A stretch of 39,656 nucleotides of DNA from assembly GCA_016190005.1 (NCBI GenBank), contig JACPRK010000085.1, positions 1 through 39,656 on the forward strand, read 5' to 3'. Below the pieces are notes generated by a model. That model saw nothing but the letters and a program-made list of their open reading frames with translations, was not told where the DNA came from and did no database searches. This DNA comes from Candidatus Wallbacteria bacterium. Its GTDB lineage: Bacteria > Muiribacteriota > UBA6191 > JACPRK01. Each line of letters starts with the position of its first letter. Position 1 is the stretch's first letter. Both the position numbers and the translations under genes were made by a program. Shown one piece after another: positions 32,866 through 39,656 of the stretch.

Positions 32866-34217
32866 CGGGAGCTCCTTTCGTTCTCCTGGAGCCACTTCTC
32901 GAGGACCGCTAGGGCCTTCGGGTTGCAGGCCAGGGCCAGGTGGTTCAAGTCGAGCAGTTCCTTGCCGAGGAGCTTCGCCCCGCGGCGCACCACCCCGTCG
33001 AGAGACAGGGCCGAGGCCACGAAGACAACGCCGTCGGACTTGGGCGAAAGCGGGTGGTTCCAGACGGGGATGACGCGATTGCCGGACTGCAGCTTGTCGA
33101 ACGGCTTCTTGCCCGCCAGGACTGCCAGTGAAACTCGGGGGTCGAGGCCGCGCTCCTCGAGCTTGTAGATCAGCCTATCGCCCTGCTCGATGGCCGTGCG
33201 GATGCCCCGCGAGTGCAGAAACATGCTGGTGCCGCCGTGGTAGAGGGCGCGCATCGTGAGGTTTCCGTCGACGGTGTAGCTGTCGGGGGCGAGCGGCACG
33301 ACGCCGGAGCCGTCGAGGTCGTAGAGCACCTGGCACTGGCCCGGGAAGGCGTTGCCTCGGTCGGTGTAGAGGGAGCGCTCGCCGACATCGGTCCAGAACC
33401 CGTAGAGCAGCATCTTGTCGGCTGCCATCGGGGCGTGAACGTTGGCGTCCTGGTCGACCCAGAGGTTGTAGAGGTAGTAGCGAAAGCCGGTGTCCACGCC
33501 GAGCATCGGCGAGCCGACCGCAATGAAGCGGCGGACGTCGCCTCTGAACTCGGAGAGGAAAGTCTTCTTGGGGAAGAGCGAACGGGCGCCGGAGCAGTAG
33601 AGCCGGGCTGCGACGCCGCCCTTGGAGTGACCGATCAGGTCCACGGCGAAGTTTCGGTCGTGCTCGCGCTCCAGGAGTCGCCGGATGCGGCGAATCGCGT
33701 TGGAGAGCTGCTCGGCCTGCAGGAAGTTATCGCCCTGGGAGTGGGCGAAGGTGACGGCGAAGACGGCGTAGCCGCGGCTGGCCAGCGTGAGAGCGAAGCC
33801 GGGCTCTTTGGGCTTCTGACCAGGCCCCAGCATTCCGTCGTAGGGGTGGAGCCAGGCGCGGTTGGCGTTGTCGGAGGCACCGTGGACCAGCAGGATCGGT
33901 ACCGGGCGGGACGCGGAGCGCCAGCCGGGCGCGCAGTGCAGGAGAACGGTGCCGGAATGGGGGCCTTTCTTGCCGCCGAACCATCGGATCAGCCACGGGT
34001 CCTTGAGAAGCCCGGCCGGGGCGAAGGCCTCCTGCTGGAACCCCGCGTGGGGGTCACGCAGCCGCTCCACCCTCTCCCAGCACCCGGCGTCAGCCCCGAC
34101 GAACACCTCCTCTGCATCCGGAGTGAATTCATCCGACGCCGTCAACGGAGCCGGCAAGGTTGCAAGGACGCAGAGGGCCCCTGCCAGGAGTACTCTCCAG
34201 ACGCTGTCTGATCTCAT
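32862..34217 (-). CDS. Secreted lipase/PHA-depolymerase-like alpha/beta hydrolase
   Basis: A 451-residue exported hydrolase. Signal peptide: VWRVLLAGALCVLATLPAPLTAS. The oxyanion strand is VPILLVHGASDNANRAW, and the nucleophile is Ser198 in LIGHSKGGVAARLY (lipase box G-H-S-K-G). Candidate acid residues are in PKSDGVVFVASA, and the C-terminal base is in LDLNHLALA. The layout resembles extracellular true lipases and PhaZ7-like PHB depolymerases, with large insertions between box and acid. The open frame reaches 34415, but the ATG at 34217 begins the signal peptide and follows an AAAGAAG sequence. It lies between phaC (29 nt) and the PhaE-like gene (4-nt overlap), so it is made from the PHA operon although it carries an export signal. 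Substrate unknown: triacylglycerol, PHA or another ester. Confidence 0.8.
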   Translation of the reverse strand: MRSDSVWRVLLAGALCVLATLPAPLTASDEFTPDAEEVFVGADAGCWERVERLRDPHAGFQQEAFAPAGLLKDPWLIRWFGGKKGPHSGTVLLHCAPGWRSASRPVPILLVHGASDNANRAWLHPYDGMLGPGQKPKEPGFALTLASRGYAVFAVTFAHSQGDNFLQAEQLSNAIRRIRRLLEREHDRNFAVDLIGHSKGGVAARLYCSGARSLFPKKTFLSEFRGDVRRFIAVGSPMLGVDTGFRYYLYNLWVDQDANVHAPMAADKMLLYGFWTDVGERSLYTDRGNAFPGQCQVLYDLDGSGVVPLAPDSYTVDGNLTMRALYHGGTSMFLHSRGIRTAIEQGDRLIYKLEERGLDPRVSLAVLAGKKPFDKLQSGNRVIPVWNHPLSPKSDGVVFVASALSLDGVVRRGAKLLGKELLDLNHLALACNPKALAVLEKWLQENERSSR

Positions 34218-34246
34218 CGTCGTCTTCTTTCGGCCTCGCGGCCGCG

Positions 34247-35362
34247 TCAGTTGGCGGCCCCCGCCGTGTTCGCCCCGAGCCACGCGATCGTGTCGCCCCA
34301 GACCCGCTCGCGGATCGGATGGGCGACCGTCACCGTGATGTGCGAGGCGTCGTAGGGATGGTTTGTCGTTCGCGCCCCCGTCAGGAGCTCGGAGGTTCGC
34401 TCGGCTGTCGAGCACGGCACGATGTGGTCGTTCTTCGCGTAGATGTTCAGCACGGGGCAGCGGATGCGGCCGAGGTCGACCGTCTCACCGCCGACGCGGA
34501 AGCTGCCCCTGGCCAGGCGATCCTCCTGGTAGCAGCCCTTGACGAAGTCGCTGTAGACCCGCCCGGGGAACGGGACGTTGTCGGTCGACCAGCGCTCGAT
34601 GGAGCGGAAGTTCTTCACGTACTGCTCGTCCAGAATGTTCTCGAAGAGCGTGCGGTTCCTGGAGAGGTGCTCCTTGGGCTTCATGTACGGGAAGGAGCTG
34701 TGCAGGATCTTCTCGGGAACGCTGCCAAAGGTCGAGGTGATCTTCTCGGGATCGAAGAACTTCGGGTTGGTCCACAGCGAGAGGATGCCCGCGTCCTCGA
34801 AGGACAGCGGCGCCGTCAACAGCACCAGGCCAGCGTAGTGCTCCGGGTGCAGCGCCGCCATCATCGCGGTCAAGGTCCCGCCGATGCAGTAGCCGAACAG
34901 CGTCACCTTCCGGCCGCCCTCGGCCCGGCGGATGCGCTTGACAGCCCGCAGCGCCACGGTCTCCAGGTAGTAGTCGAGGGCCAGGTCGTCGTTCTCGGGG
35001 CCCGGGATGCCCCAGTCGATCAGGTAGACCTTGTGACCGGCCCGGGAAAGTGCCTCGATGAAGCTGTGCCCGGGCTGCAGGTCGAGGATGTACCAGCGGT
35101 TGATGAACGAGTAGACCATGAAGATGGGAGGGGCATCGTTGCGGGGGCCAAGAACGTCGTAGGAGAGCAGCCGGCAGCTGCCTTCCTCGTAGAGCACCTC
35201 GTGCGGCGTGCGCGCCATACCCAGTCCGGCAAGCTGTTCCTCGCTGGCGCGTTCGCCGCGCGCGGAGACGTCCTGCAGATACTCCATGAAGGCCTGCGAG
35301 CGCGCAACGAGCTCCGTGGCGCTCGCGCCCTTTCCACTGACCGTTCCCGACTTCGATGTCAT
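34247..35362 (-). CDS. phaC: Class III-type poly(3-hydroxyalkanoate) synthase PhaC
   Basis: A 371-residue polymerase linking (R)-3-hydroxyacyl-CoA into PHA at the granule surface. The lipase-box-like motif is LFGYCIGGTL with nucleophile Cys159; Asp312 lies in YAKNDHIVPC and His341 in ASHITVTVAHP. The spacings Cys-Asp 153 and Asp-His 29 equal those known for the class III enzyme of Allochromatium vinosum (Cys149, Asp302, His331). Length (about 355-370) and motifs such as VYSFINRWYILDLQPGHS and LTAPLSFEDAG fit class III rather than the about 590-residue class I. Class III needs a PhaE subunit, and class IV a PhaR subunit; the short protein at 32425-32865 is the candidate. The ATG at 35362 has GGAGGAG 6 nt upstream and overlaps the TetR stop by 4 nt. 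Confidence 0.93.
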   Translation of the reverse strand: MTSKSGTVSGKGASATELVARSQAFMEYLQDVSARGERASEEQLAGLGMARTPHEVLYEEGSCRLLSYDVLGPRNDAPPIFMVYSFINRWYILDLQPGHSFIEALSRAGHKVYLIDWGIPGPENDDLALDYYLETVALRAVKRIRRAEGGRKVTLFGYCIGGTLTAMMAALHPEHYAGLVLLTAPLSFEDAGILSLWTNPKFFDPEKITSTFGSVPEKILHSSFPYMKPKEHLSRNRTLFENILDEQYVKNFRSIERWSTDNVPFPGRVYSDFVKGCYQEDRLARGSFRVGGETVDLGRIRCPVLNIYAKNDHIVPCSTAERTSELLTGARTTNHPYDASHITVTVAHPIRERVWGDTIAWLGANTAGAAN

Positions 35363-36708
35363 TTCTTTCTCCTCCTGTTGCTCCGCTCCGGGCGTCCGGG
35401 GCTAGAGAACGCGGGCTTTAACGAGCCGAGTCCCGCCCTCAAGAACCTCCGGACGATCTCGACGGCCTCGACGGGCCTGAGCGCGCCCTCCACCATGACG
35501 AGCAGGCCCAGCCAGTGACCGAGCCCCATCAGGGCCTGCGCGGTCACTCGAGGATTCCGAGTGCGGAGCTGTCCAGCCGCGCGGGCCTTTGCGAGCCCGG
35601 CGGCGTAAGGAGCCATGAGGCTCCGGTAGTAGTCCCTGCCGTCACCCGGCACGACGAATTCCGCCTCCCGGACGATCCGGTAGACGCCCGGCCGGGCGCG
35701 CAAGAATTCGAAAAAGGCGAGCAGGCTGGCGTCCTCCACCGCCGCGCGATGCTCGAGCCCCGCAGCCGCCCGGGCCACAAGCGCGACGAGGTCGCCACGA
35801 ATCCGCGATACGACGCGCGCCAGCAGACCCTCCTTGCTGCCGAAGTGCGCGGACACCGCTGCGTCCGGAACGCGAGCCAACCGCGCGATCGCCGAGACCG
35901 TCGTCAAGGCGAACCCCTTCCGGGCGAAGAGTTGCTCGGCAGCGGCCAGGATGCGCTCGGCCGCCGGTATGGAAGGTGCCCCCAGGGCCAGCTCGTCCTT
36001 CGGAGCCGGTAGATGCTTCGACTCCCAGACTGGACTGGCCCGTCCGGACTGCGGTGCCGCCGGGACGCCAAGGCCGCGCTCGGCGAACCGCGCCAGCTCG
36101 CAGGCGACCACTTCGGACGGCGAGGCCCCGGGTTCGCGCCACAGCGAGCCGGTGACCGCCGGAAAGTAAGCCAGGGAAAACAGGCACCAGGCCATGACGC
36201 GGTTTTCCTGGGCCGCCGGCTCCGAGGCCGAGAGGCCGGCGTCTTCGCGGTGCCGCACGACGAGCTCCTCCAGGCGGTTCACGACCGGCAAGAGCGAATC
36301 GTGGGGGCTGCTGCCGACGGCGAACTCGGCCTCCCGGAAAAGCGCGAACAGATCCCGCTCGGCCTCGAAGGCCGCGAGCAGGGCGCCGTAGACTTGCCGC
36401 CACCGCCGTTTCGCCGGCATGGGGCCCATGGCCCTCTCGAGCCGCTCCGCCAGCGCCTGCCCGAAGCCGGACGCCAGCTCGGCGAAGATCTGCTCCTTGC
36501 CCTTGAAGTGCTGATAGGGAGCTCCTGGCGAAAGCCGCGCTGCGCGAGCCAGGTCGGGAAGCGTGACGCTGCGGAACCCCTTGCGAGCAAACAGGCCGCG
36601 AGCCACCTTCAGCAACTTCTCGCGCGTCGCGCGCCCTCGACTCGAGGGGCTCGGCACGGGCGCGGCAGGGGAGACCGCTCGGACGCCGCCGGCGATCGTC
36701 TCTCTCAC
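35359..36708 (-). CDS. Tandem-fused TetR-family regulator (two complete TetR units)
   Basis: 449 residues, about twice a usual TetR protein, with two full units in one chain. Unit 1 (about residues 25-215) begins TREKLLKVARGLFARKGF with helix-turn-helix SVTLPDLARAARLSPGAPYQHFKGKE and ligand-domain helices following. Unit 2 (about 248-430) begins AAERILAAAEQLFARKGF with TTVSAIARLARVPDAAVSAHFGSKE (each motif is described here in part). A linker of about 30 residues joins them. A single chain may bind its operator as a pseudo-dimer. The start is GTG at 36708 with GGAGG 6 nt upstream. It heads the leftward PHA operon and its stop overlaps phaC, so it probably autoregulates that operon (inferred; compare PhaD of pseudomonads). 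It lies only 32 bp from the divergent PhaR-type gene, so both promoters extend into coding DNA. Confidence 0.9.
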   Translation of the reverse strand: MRETIAGGVRAVSPAAPVPSPSSRGRATREKLLKVARGLFARKGFRSVTLPDLARAARLSPGAPYQHFKGKEQIFAELASGFGQALAERLERAMGPMPAKRRWRQVYGALLAAFEAERDLFALFREAEFAVGSSPHDSLLPVVNRLEELVVRHREDAGLSASEPAAQENRVMAWCLFSLAYFPAVTGSLWREPGASPSEVVACELARFAERGLGVPAAPQSGRASPVWESKHLPAPKDELALGAPSIPAAERILAAAEQLFARKGFALTTVSAIARLARVPDAAVSAHFGSKEGLLARVVSRIRGDLVALVARAAAGLEHRAAVEDASLLAFFEFLRARPGVYRIVREAEFVVPGDGRDYYRSLMAPYAAGLAKARAAGQLRTRNPRVTAQALMGLGHWLGLLVMVEGALRPVEAVEIVRRFLRAGLGSLKPAFSSPGRPERSNRRRKK

Positions 36709-36740
36709 GACGCGCCTCCGGGCCTGTTAGACTCCGTCCG

Positions 36741-37190
36741 ATGGCACGACGAATCACCGAGCTCGGAGGCCCTCGCCTCATCAAGCGCTACGGAAACCGG
36801 CGGCTCTACGACACGGTGGAGCACCGGTGCATCAGCCGCGACGAGCTGCTTGGGCTGGCGCGATCGCACATCGAGTTCGTCGTTCGGGACGCGCGCACCG
36901 ACGAGGACCTGACCCAGCCGACATTGATGGCGCTGCTCACCGAAGGAGCGGGAGCGGTCTCCGAGGCAATGCCGATCGAGTTTCTCCGGGAGCTGGCAAG
37001 CCTGCAGCAGCAAGCCGTGAGGGACTTCTTCCAGTCGCACCTGCCGGCGGCGTTCCGCGCGTACGTGGAGCTCGGCCGCAAGGCTGGAGTGGTCGCGCCT
37101 GCGGACCCGGCTTCCGATGGAGAGCTCGGCACCCGGCCGCCTGAGCCGCTCCGAAGCCGCCGCGGCGGCGCGCGCGGCAAGCGGGGCTGA
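36741..37190 (+). CDS. phaR: PHA-accumulation regulator PhaR (repressor type)
   Basis: A 149-residue regulator. The N-terminal PHB_acc_N DNA-binding domain is obvious (LIKRYGNRRLYDTVEHRCIS, about residues 13-32; then VVRDARTDEDLTQPTLMALL, about 48-70). It is followed by a PHB_acc-type helical segment (MPIEFLRELASLQQQAVRDF), which in characterised PhaR binds PHA granules or phasin. The C-terminal tail is basic (SRRGGARGKRG). Family role: represses phasin and its own gene until nascent PHA titrates it away. This is distinct from the unrelated PhaR subunit of class IV synthases. The ATG at 36741 has only a weak ribosome site. It is divergent from the TetR/phaC operon and convergent with the acyl-CoA ligase gene; the phasin-like gene at the window edge is a likely target (inferred). 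Confidence 0.92.
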   Translation: MARRITELGGPRLIKRYGNRRLYDTVEHRCISRDELLGLARSHIEFVVRDARTDEDLTQPTLMALLTEGAGAVSEAMPIEFLRELASLQQQAVRDFFQSHLPAAFRAYVELGRKAGVVAPADPASDGELGTRPPEPLRSRRGGARGKRG

Positions 37191-37230
37191 GGGCGGAGCT
37201 TGTCGCCTGCCCCAGGCCGCCTGGCGCAGC

Positions 37231-37254
37231 GCTTCGAGAGCCGCCGGTCGAAGC
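37231..37254. terminator. Candidate bidirectional terminator hairpin
   Basis: GCTTCGA (37231-37237) pairs perfectly with TCGAAGC (37248-37254) around a 10-nt loop in the 71-bp gap between the convergent phaR and acyl-CoA ligase genes, 7 nt beyond the ligase stop codon. A second small hairpin, CCAGG/CCTGG, lies at 37212-37224. There is no T-tract on either side. Confidence 0.35.
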
Positions 37255-37261
37255 ATGAGCA

Positions 37262-38794
37262 TCACGGCGTTCCCCCTGCCGAGCGCTCCTCCATCAGGGC
37301 GCGCACGTAGTGCTTCAGGACCTTGCCGCTGGCATTGCGCGGCATCTCGCTGACGAGATCGATGCGACGCGGGACCTTGTAGCGGGCCAGCCGCTGCCGC
37401 AAGAACTCCAGGAGCGCCTCCGAGGTGACCGAGTAGCCGGCCCGGATCACCACGGCGGCCCAGCCGATCTCGCCCCACTTGGCGTCCGGAACGCCGAAGC
37501 AGCATGCCTCGCTCACGCCAGGGTGGGTCGCCAGGGCGTTCTCGATCTCGGCCGGATAGACGTTCTCTCCGCCCGAGATCCACATCTCCTTGCTGCGTCC
37601 GGCGATGCGGAAGTAGCCCTCGGAGTCGACGCTGGCGAGATCGCCGGTGCGGAACCAGCCGTCTCGACGGGAAGCGGTCGTGGCAACGGGATTCTCCAGG
37701 TACCCGGCGCTGACCACCGGCCCGGAGAGCTCGAGCTCACCGATGGCGCCCGGCGGCACCGCCGCACCCGAGGCGTCCACGACGCGCGCGGCGACGTGGA
37801 GCATCGGGCGCCCCACGGTCCCGGCCTTTCGGACCGCGTCCTGGGGGGGTAGGCTGAAGCAGTTCGGACCGACCTCCGTCATGCCGAACCCCTGGCGGAA
37901 AACCAGCCCTCGAAGCGCGTAGAGCTCGATCAGCGGGATGGGACACGGAGCACCGCCGCAGAGACAGAAGCGTACGGAGCTCAGGTCCGTGCGCTGGAAC
38001 GAGGGCGACTCCGCCAGCATCTGGAAGGTGGTCGGCACGCCGAAGAGCGTTGTGATCTTGTAGCGCTCGTGCGCGGCCAGGATTCGCTCGGCATCGAAGG
38101 CCGCCATCTGGAAGACCGTGGCGCCTCGGTGAAAGAGCGGCGTGGACAACACATGGAGCCCGCCGGTGTGGAAGAGGGGCGTGTAGGTGATCGTGCTGTC
38201 CTGGGAAGTGAGATCGGTGGCCAGGCCCGTGTTGAGGGAGTTCCAGTGCACCTGCCCAAGCGTCAGCATCGCACCCTTGGGCTGGCCGGTCGTCCCCGAT
38301 GTGTATAGCACCTGGTGAACGGTATCGAGCCCCGCGGGGAGCGCCTCGACGGGTGCATCGGAAGCGTTCATCAGAGCGGCCTCGTAGGAATCGATGCCAC
38401 TGGGCGGCACACCGAGACCGAAGAGACGCGTAGCGGCGGGAGCGCCGTTGGACGCAGCGCCCGCGAGCTCGGGCGCAACGACCAGGACCTTGGGGCGTGC
38501 CAGGTGGAGGATGGTCTTGAGCTCCTCGGCAGCCAACCGGAAGTTGAAGGGCACGAAGAGGGCCGTGAGCTTGGCGGTGGCAAAGTAGAGCTCCCAGTGG
38601 GCCAGGCTGTTGGGCGCCAGGACTGCGACTCGTTCGCCCGGGCCGACGCCCATCTCGCCGAGCCAGTGGGCGGCGCGATCGACGCGCCTGGAGAGCTCGG
38701 AGTAAGTGATGGTTCGATCCTCGTCGAGCAGGACCAGCGCGGGCTTCTCCGGATGAACGGCGGCGTGGTGTGTGATCCAGTCGTTGAATCGCAT
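37262..38794 (-). CDS. Acyl-CoA ligase (AMP-forming), FadD/long-chain type
   Basis: A 510-residue adenylate-forming enzyme activating a carboxylic acid to its CoA thioester via an acyl-AMP. Core motifs are the P-loop VLYTSGTTGQPKGAM (about residues 165-180), FGVPTTFQML, QGFGMTEVGPNC, the hinge region GYFRIAGRSKEMWISGGENV (written here in part) and the catalytic Lys segment MPRNASGKVLKHYV near the C-terminus. The domain set is complete and of normal length. The frame is open to 38944, but the ATG at 38794 begins the family-typical MRFNDWITHHAAVHPEKPAL, and a TATACT box lies 50 nt upstream. The position beside the PHA genes suggests it feeds fatty acids into hydroxyacyl-CoA pools or recycles hydroxy acids; substrate chain length is not readable. 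Confidence 0.9.
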   Translation of the reverse strand: MRFNDWITHHAAVHPEKPALVLLDEDRTITYSELSRRVDRAAHWLGEMGVGPGERVAVLAPNSLAHWELYFATAKLTALFVPFNFRLAAEELKTILHLARPKVLVVAPELAGAASNGAPAATRLFGLGVPPSGIDSYEAALMNASDAPVEALPAGLDTVHQVLYTSGTTGQPKGAMLTLGQVHWNSLNTGLATDLTSQDSTITYTPLFHTGGLHVLSTPLFHRGATVFQMAAFDAERILAAHERYKITTLFGVPTTFQMLAESPSFQRTDLSSVRFCLCGGAPCPIPLIELYALRGLVFRQGFGMTEVGPNCFSLPPQDAVRKAGTVGRPMLHVAARVVDASGAAVPPGAIGELELSGPVVSAGYLENPVATTASRRDGWFRTGDLASVDSEGYFRIAGRSKEMWISGGENVYPAEIENALATHPGVSEACCFGVPDAKWGEIGWAAVVIRAGYSVTSEALLEFLRQRLARYKVPRRIDLVSEMPRNASGKVLKHYVRALMEERSAGGTP

Positions 38795-38844
38795 GGGATT
38801 GGAGGATTCTCTTGGAGTCGCAGGCTCGTGGGCAGAACGGGCAC

Positions 38845-38850
38845 AGTATA
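38845..38850 (-). promoter_or_regulatory. Candidate -10 box of the acyl-CoA ligase gene
   Basis: TATACT on the minus strand (five of six matches to TATAAT) lies 50 nt upstream of the ligase ATG. The best -35 candidate, GAAACA with a 16-nt spacer, is poor, so the call rests on the -10 box and its position. Confidence 0.33.
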
Positions 38851-39401
38851 GCGCCGTCTGGTGCCTTGTTTCGTCTGGTCTGGCAGCCGTGGTGGGGAAC
38901 GGCGGGCCCGGGCCGGCACGGACCGCCCAGGGGTCGAGCAGCACGGTGAGGAAAGGTGGCAGGGGCCCGAGTGCAACGCGGCTCGCGCTTCGCGCTGCAA
39001 TCAGAGCCCCCGCCTCGCCGGCCCGATGGACGACCCGGAATCTTCAGGGCCACCGCCGGATGCCGGCGAGCAGACCCGGCACGAGTGTCCGGGCTGCCGG
39101 CCGCCGAGACATCACATCACTCGCGATGCGACTGCCACGACGGCTCGGATCGACCCCGGGCCGCGGCACCGGGCACGCGCAGGCCCTTCCGGGCCCGGGC
39201 GCCCCGACGGCACGGGGCCGATCCGATGAGTAGTAAGAAAAAAGGGGGGGGGAGAGGCTCAACGCCAAGGCTCGGAGCGGCCGCCTGGCGTCACGCGAGA
39301 TTCCGGAAGGCCGCTAGCCAATCGACGGCGACCCAGGGGGCGGAGCCGGGAACAAGACCGGTCCGTCTCACCCTTGCCGGCCTCGAGAGCCTCGAGACCG
39401 C

Positions 39402-39432
39402 GGGCCGGCCCGCAGCTGGTGCGGCCCGGCCC
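39402..39432 (-). terminator. Hairpin downstream of the phasin-like gene
   Basis: A 12-bp GC-only stem with one mismatch (GGGCCGGCCCGC at 39402-39413 against GCGGCCCGGCCC at 39421-39432) and a 7-nt loop. On the minus strand it begins 9 nt after the phasin stop codon. The left arm is part of a perfect 14-bp palindrome at 39400-39413. It is strong enough to stall polymerase or protect the mRNA end, but no U-tract follows. Confidence 0.45.
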
Positions 39433-39441
39433 GGGGTGGGA

Positions 39442-39656
39442 TTACTTCTTGGAGGACTTGGCCGACTCGGTGGCCGGGGCGAAGGGCGCCAGGACGGCCT
39501 GGGCGAGGTTCGCGGCGGCGTCGGTGACCTCGAGGGCCATGGCGCCGAGCTCATTGGAGAGGGCCACGGAGAGCTGGGCGTTGCGCTCCACGGAGCCAAC
39601 GAAGGTCTTGGTGGCGGTCTCGGCGAGCATCTTGCCGACGCGGGCGTTGCGCTCGA
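39442..39656 (-). CDS. Phasin-like protein, C-terminal part only (cut by window edge)
   Basis: The frame is open to the last base of the window; the start lies beyond it. The visible 71 residues are amphipathic and Ala-rich. A near repeat ERNARVGKMLAETATKTF / ERNAQLSVALSNELGAM is followed by a helix (ALEVTDAAANLAQAVLAPFA) and a short polar tail ending ESAKSSKK. The composition, helicity and Lys/Ser-rich end fit phasins, the small proteins that coat PHA granules, and the PHA genes nearby support this. No diagnostic catalytic motif exists for phasins, so the assignment leans on context. The TAA stop at 39444-39442 is followed by a strong hairpin. A regulator or chaperone-like helical protein is the main alternative. 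Confidence 0.6.
   Translation of the reverse strand, partial: ERNARVGKMLAETATKTFVGSVERNAQLSVALSNELGAMALEVTDAAANLAQAVLAPFAPATESAKSSKK

Larger units (their letters stand above)
38795..39441. other. 647-bp intergenic region between the acyl-CoA ligase and phasin-like genes
   Basis: Apart from the candidate ligase promoter (38845-38850) and the phasin 3' hairpin (39402-39432), I see no supported gene. Open frames here (for example 38861-39229 on the plus strand) lack ribosome sites and have Arg/Pro/Gly-rich compositions typical of chance frames in GC-rich DNA. A striking A6G9 tract lies at 39238-39252, and two copies of CTCGAGA lie at about 39382-39397. Confidence 0.6.

Noticed and set aside
34218..34415. 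N-terminal extension of the lipase-like frame
   Set aside because: It runs into the 3' end of phaC and would bury the signal peptide; the ATG at 34217 is better.
36741..37190. Reading the PhaR gene as the class IV synthase subunit PhaR
   Set aside because: The IKRY.NRRLYDT motif is specific to the PHA-accumulation repressor family, which shares only the gene name with the synthase subunit.
38861..39229. Possible small plus-strand gene with a C-x-G-C-like segment
   Set aside because: It has no ribosome site, an Arg/Pro/Gly-rich random composition, and no partner motif.

Overview
The window is GC-rich, densely coded DNA from a diderm (Gram-negative type) bacterium. It encodes an outer-membrane porin with a C-terminal aromatic residue, a periplasmic adaptor of a tripartite efflux system, many Sec signal peptides, and a full polyhydroxyalkanoate (PHA) gene set. 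A SpoIID/LytB-domain protein beside a penicillin-binding-type transpeptidase, and a 3,507-residue subtilase with about 14 tandem domains, fit large-genome, environmental diderm phyla (for example Myxococcota, Acidobacteriota or Desulfobacterota-like lineages). No rRNA, tRNA or other decisive taxonomic marker is present, so the phylum is not assigned. I see no transposase, integrase, CRISPR array or prophage, and the region looks like ordinary chromosome.

Layout. (1) 1-4124, + strand: a MacA/MacB-type export operon consisting of an adaptor cut by the window edge, a separate ATPase, and two consecutive paralogous permeases. (2) 4167-13827: a sensory block. A porin and an orphan UrtA-like solute-binding protein form a leftward operon. 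They are divergent from a 1,423-residue hybrid histidine kinase, followed by a response-regulator/histidine-kinase fusion and a response-regulator/adenylate-cyclase fusion. A 49-bp dyad lies in the divergent promoter region. The natural reading is uptake and recognition of a small amide-like solute coupled to a phosphorelay and cAMP signalling; that coupling is inferred. (3) 13927-26676, - strand: a transpeptidase, a SpoIID-like protein and the giant multi-domain secreted or surface subtilase, in that transcriptional order. (4) 26768-31510: a mixed housekeeping stretch with a periplasmic TPR-thioredoxin protein, a SAM methyltransferase, a TrkA-domain potassium channel, a membrane-anchored alpha/beta hydrolase and a small secreted protein of unknown function.

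(5) 31607-39656: a PHA locus. On the - strand the transcription order is a two-domain TetR regulator, class III-like PHA synthase phaC, a secreted lipase-like hydrolase, a short PhaE/PhaR-subunit-like protein, and a PhaB/FabG-type reductase. The first four genes are linked by 4-nt overlaps or short gaps. Divergent from the TetR gene, 32 bp away, is a PhaR-type PHA-accumulation repressor. Facing it are an acyl-CoA ligase and, at the window edge, the end of a phasin-like protein. Together these genes supply hydroxyacyl-CoA, polymerise it, coat the granule and regulate the process.

The observations most worth a second look are: the orphan UrtA/porin/hybrid-kinase module with its promoter dyad; the giant repeat-bearing subtilase, its in-frame G10 tract and its association with peptidoglycan genes; the tandem-fused TetR regulator; and the secreted lipase embedded in the PHA synthase operon. 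Domain assignments come from reading motifs by eye; no database search was run.
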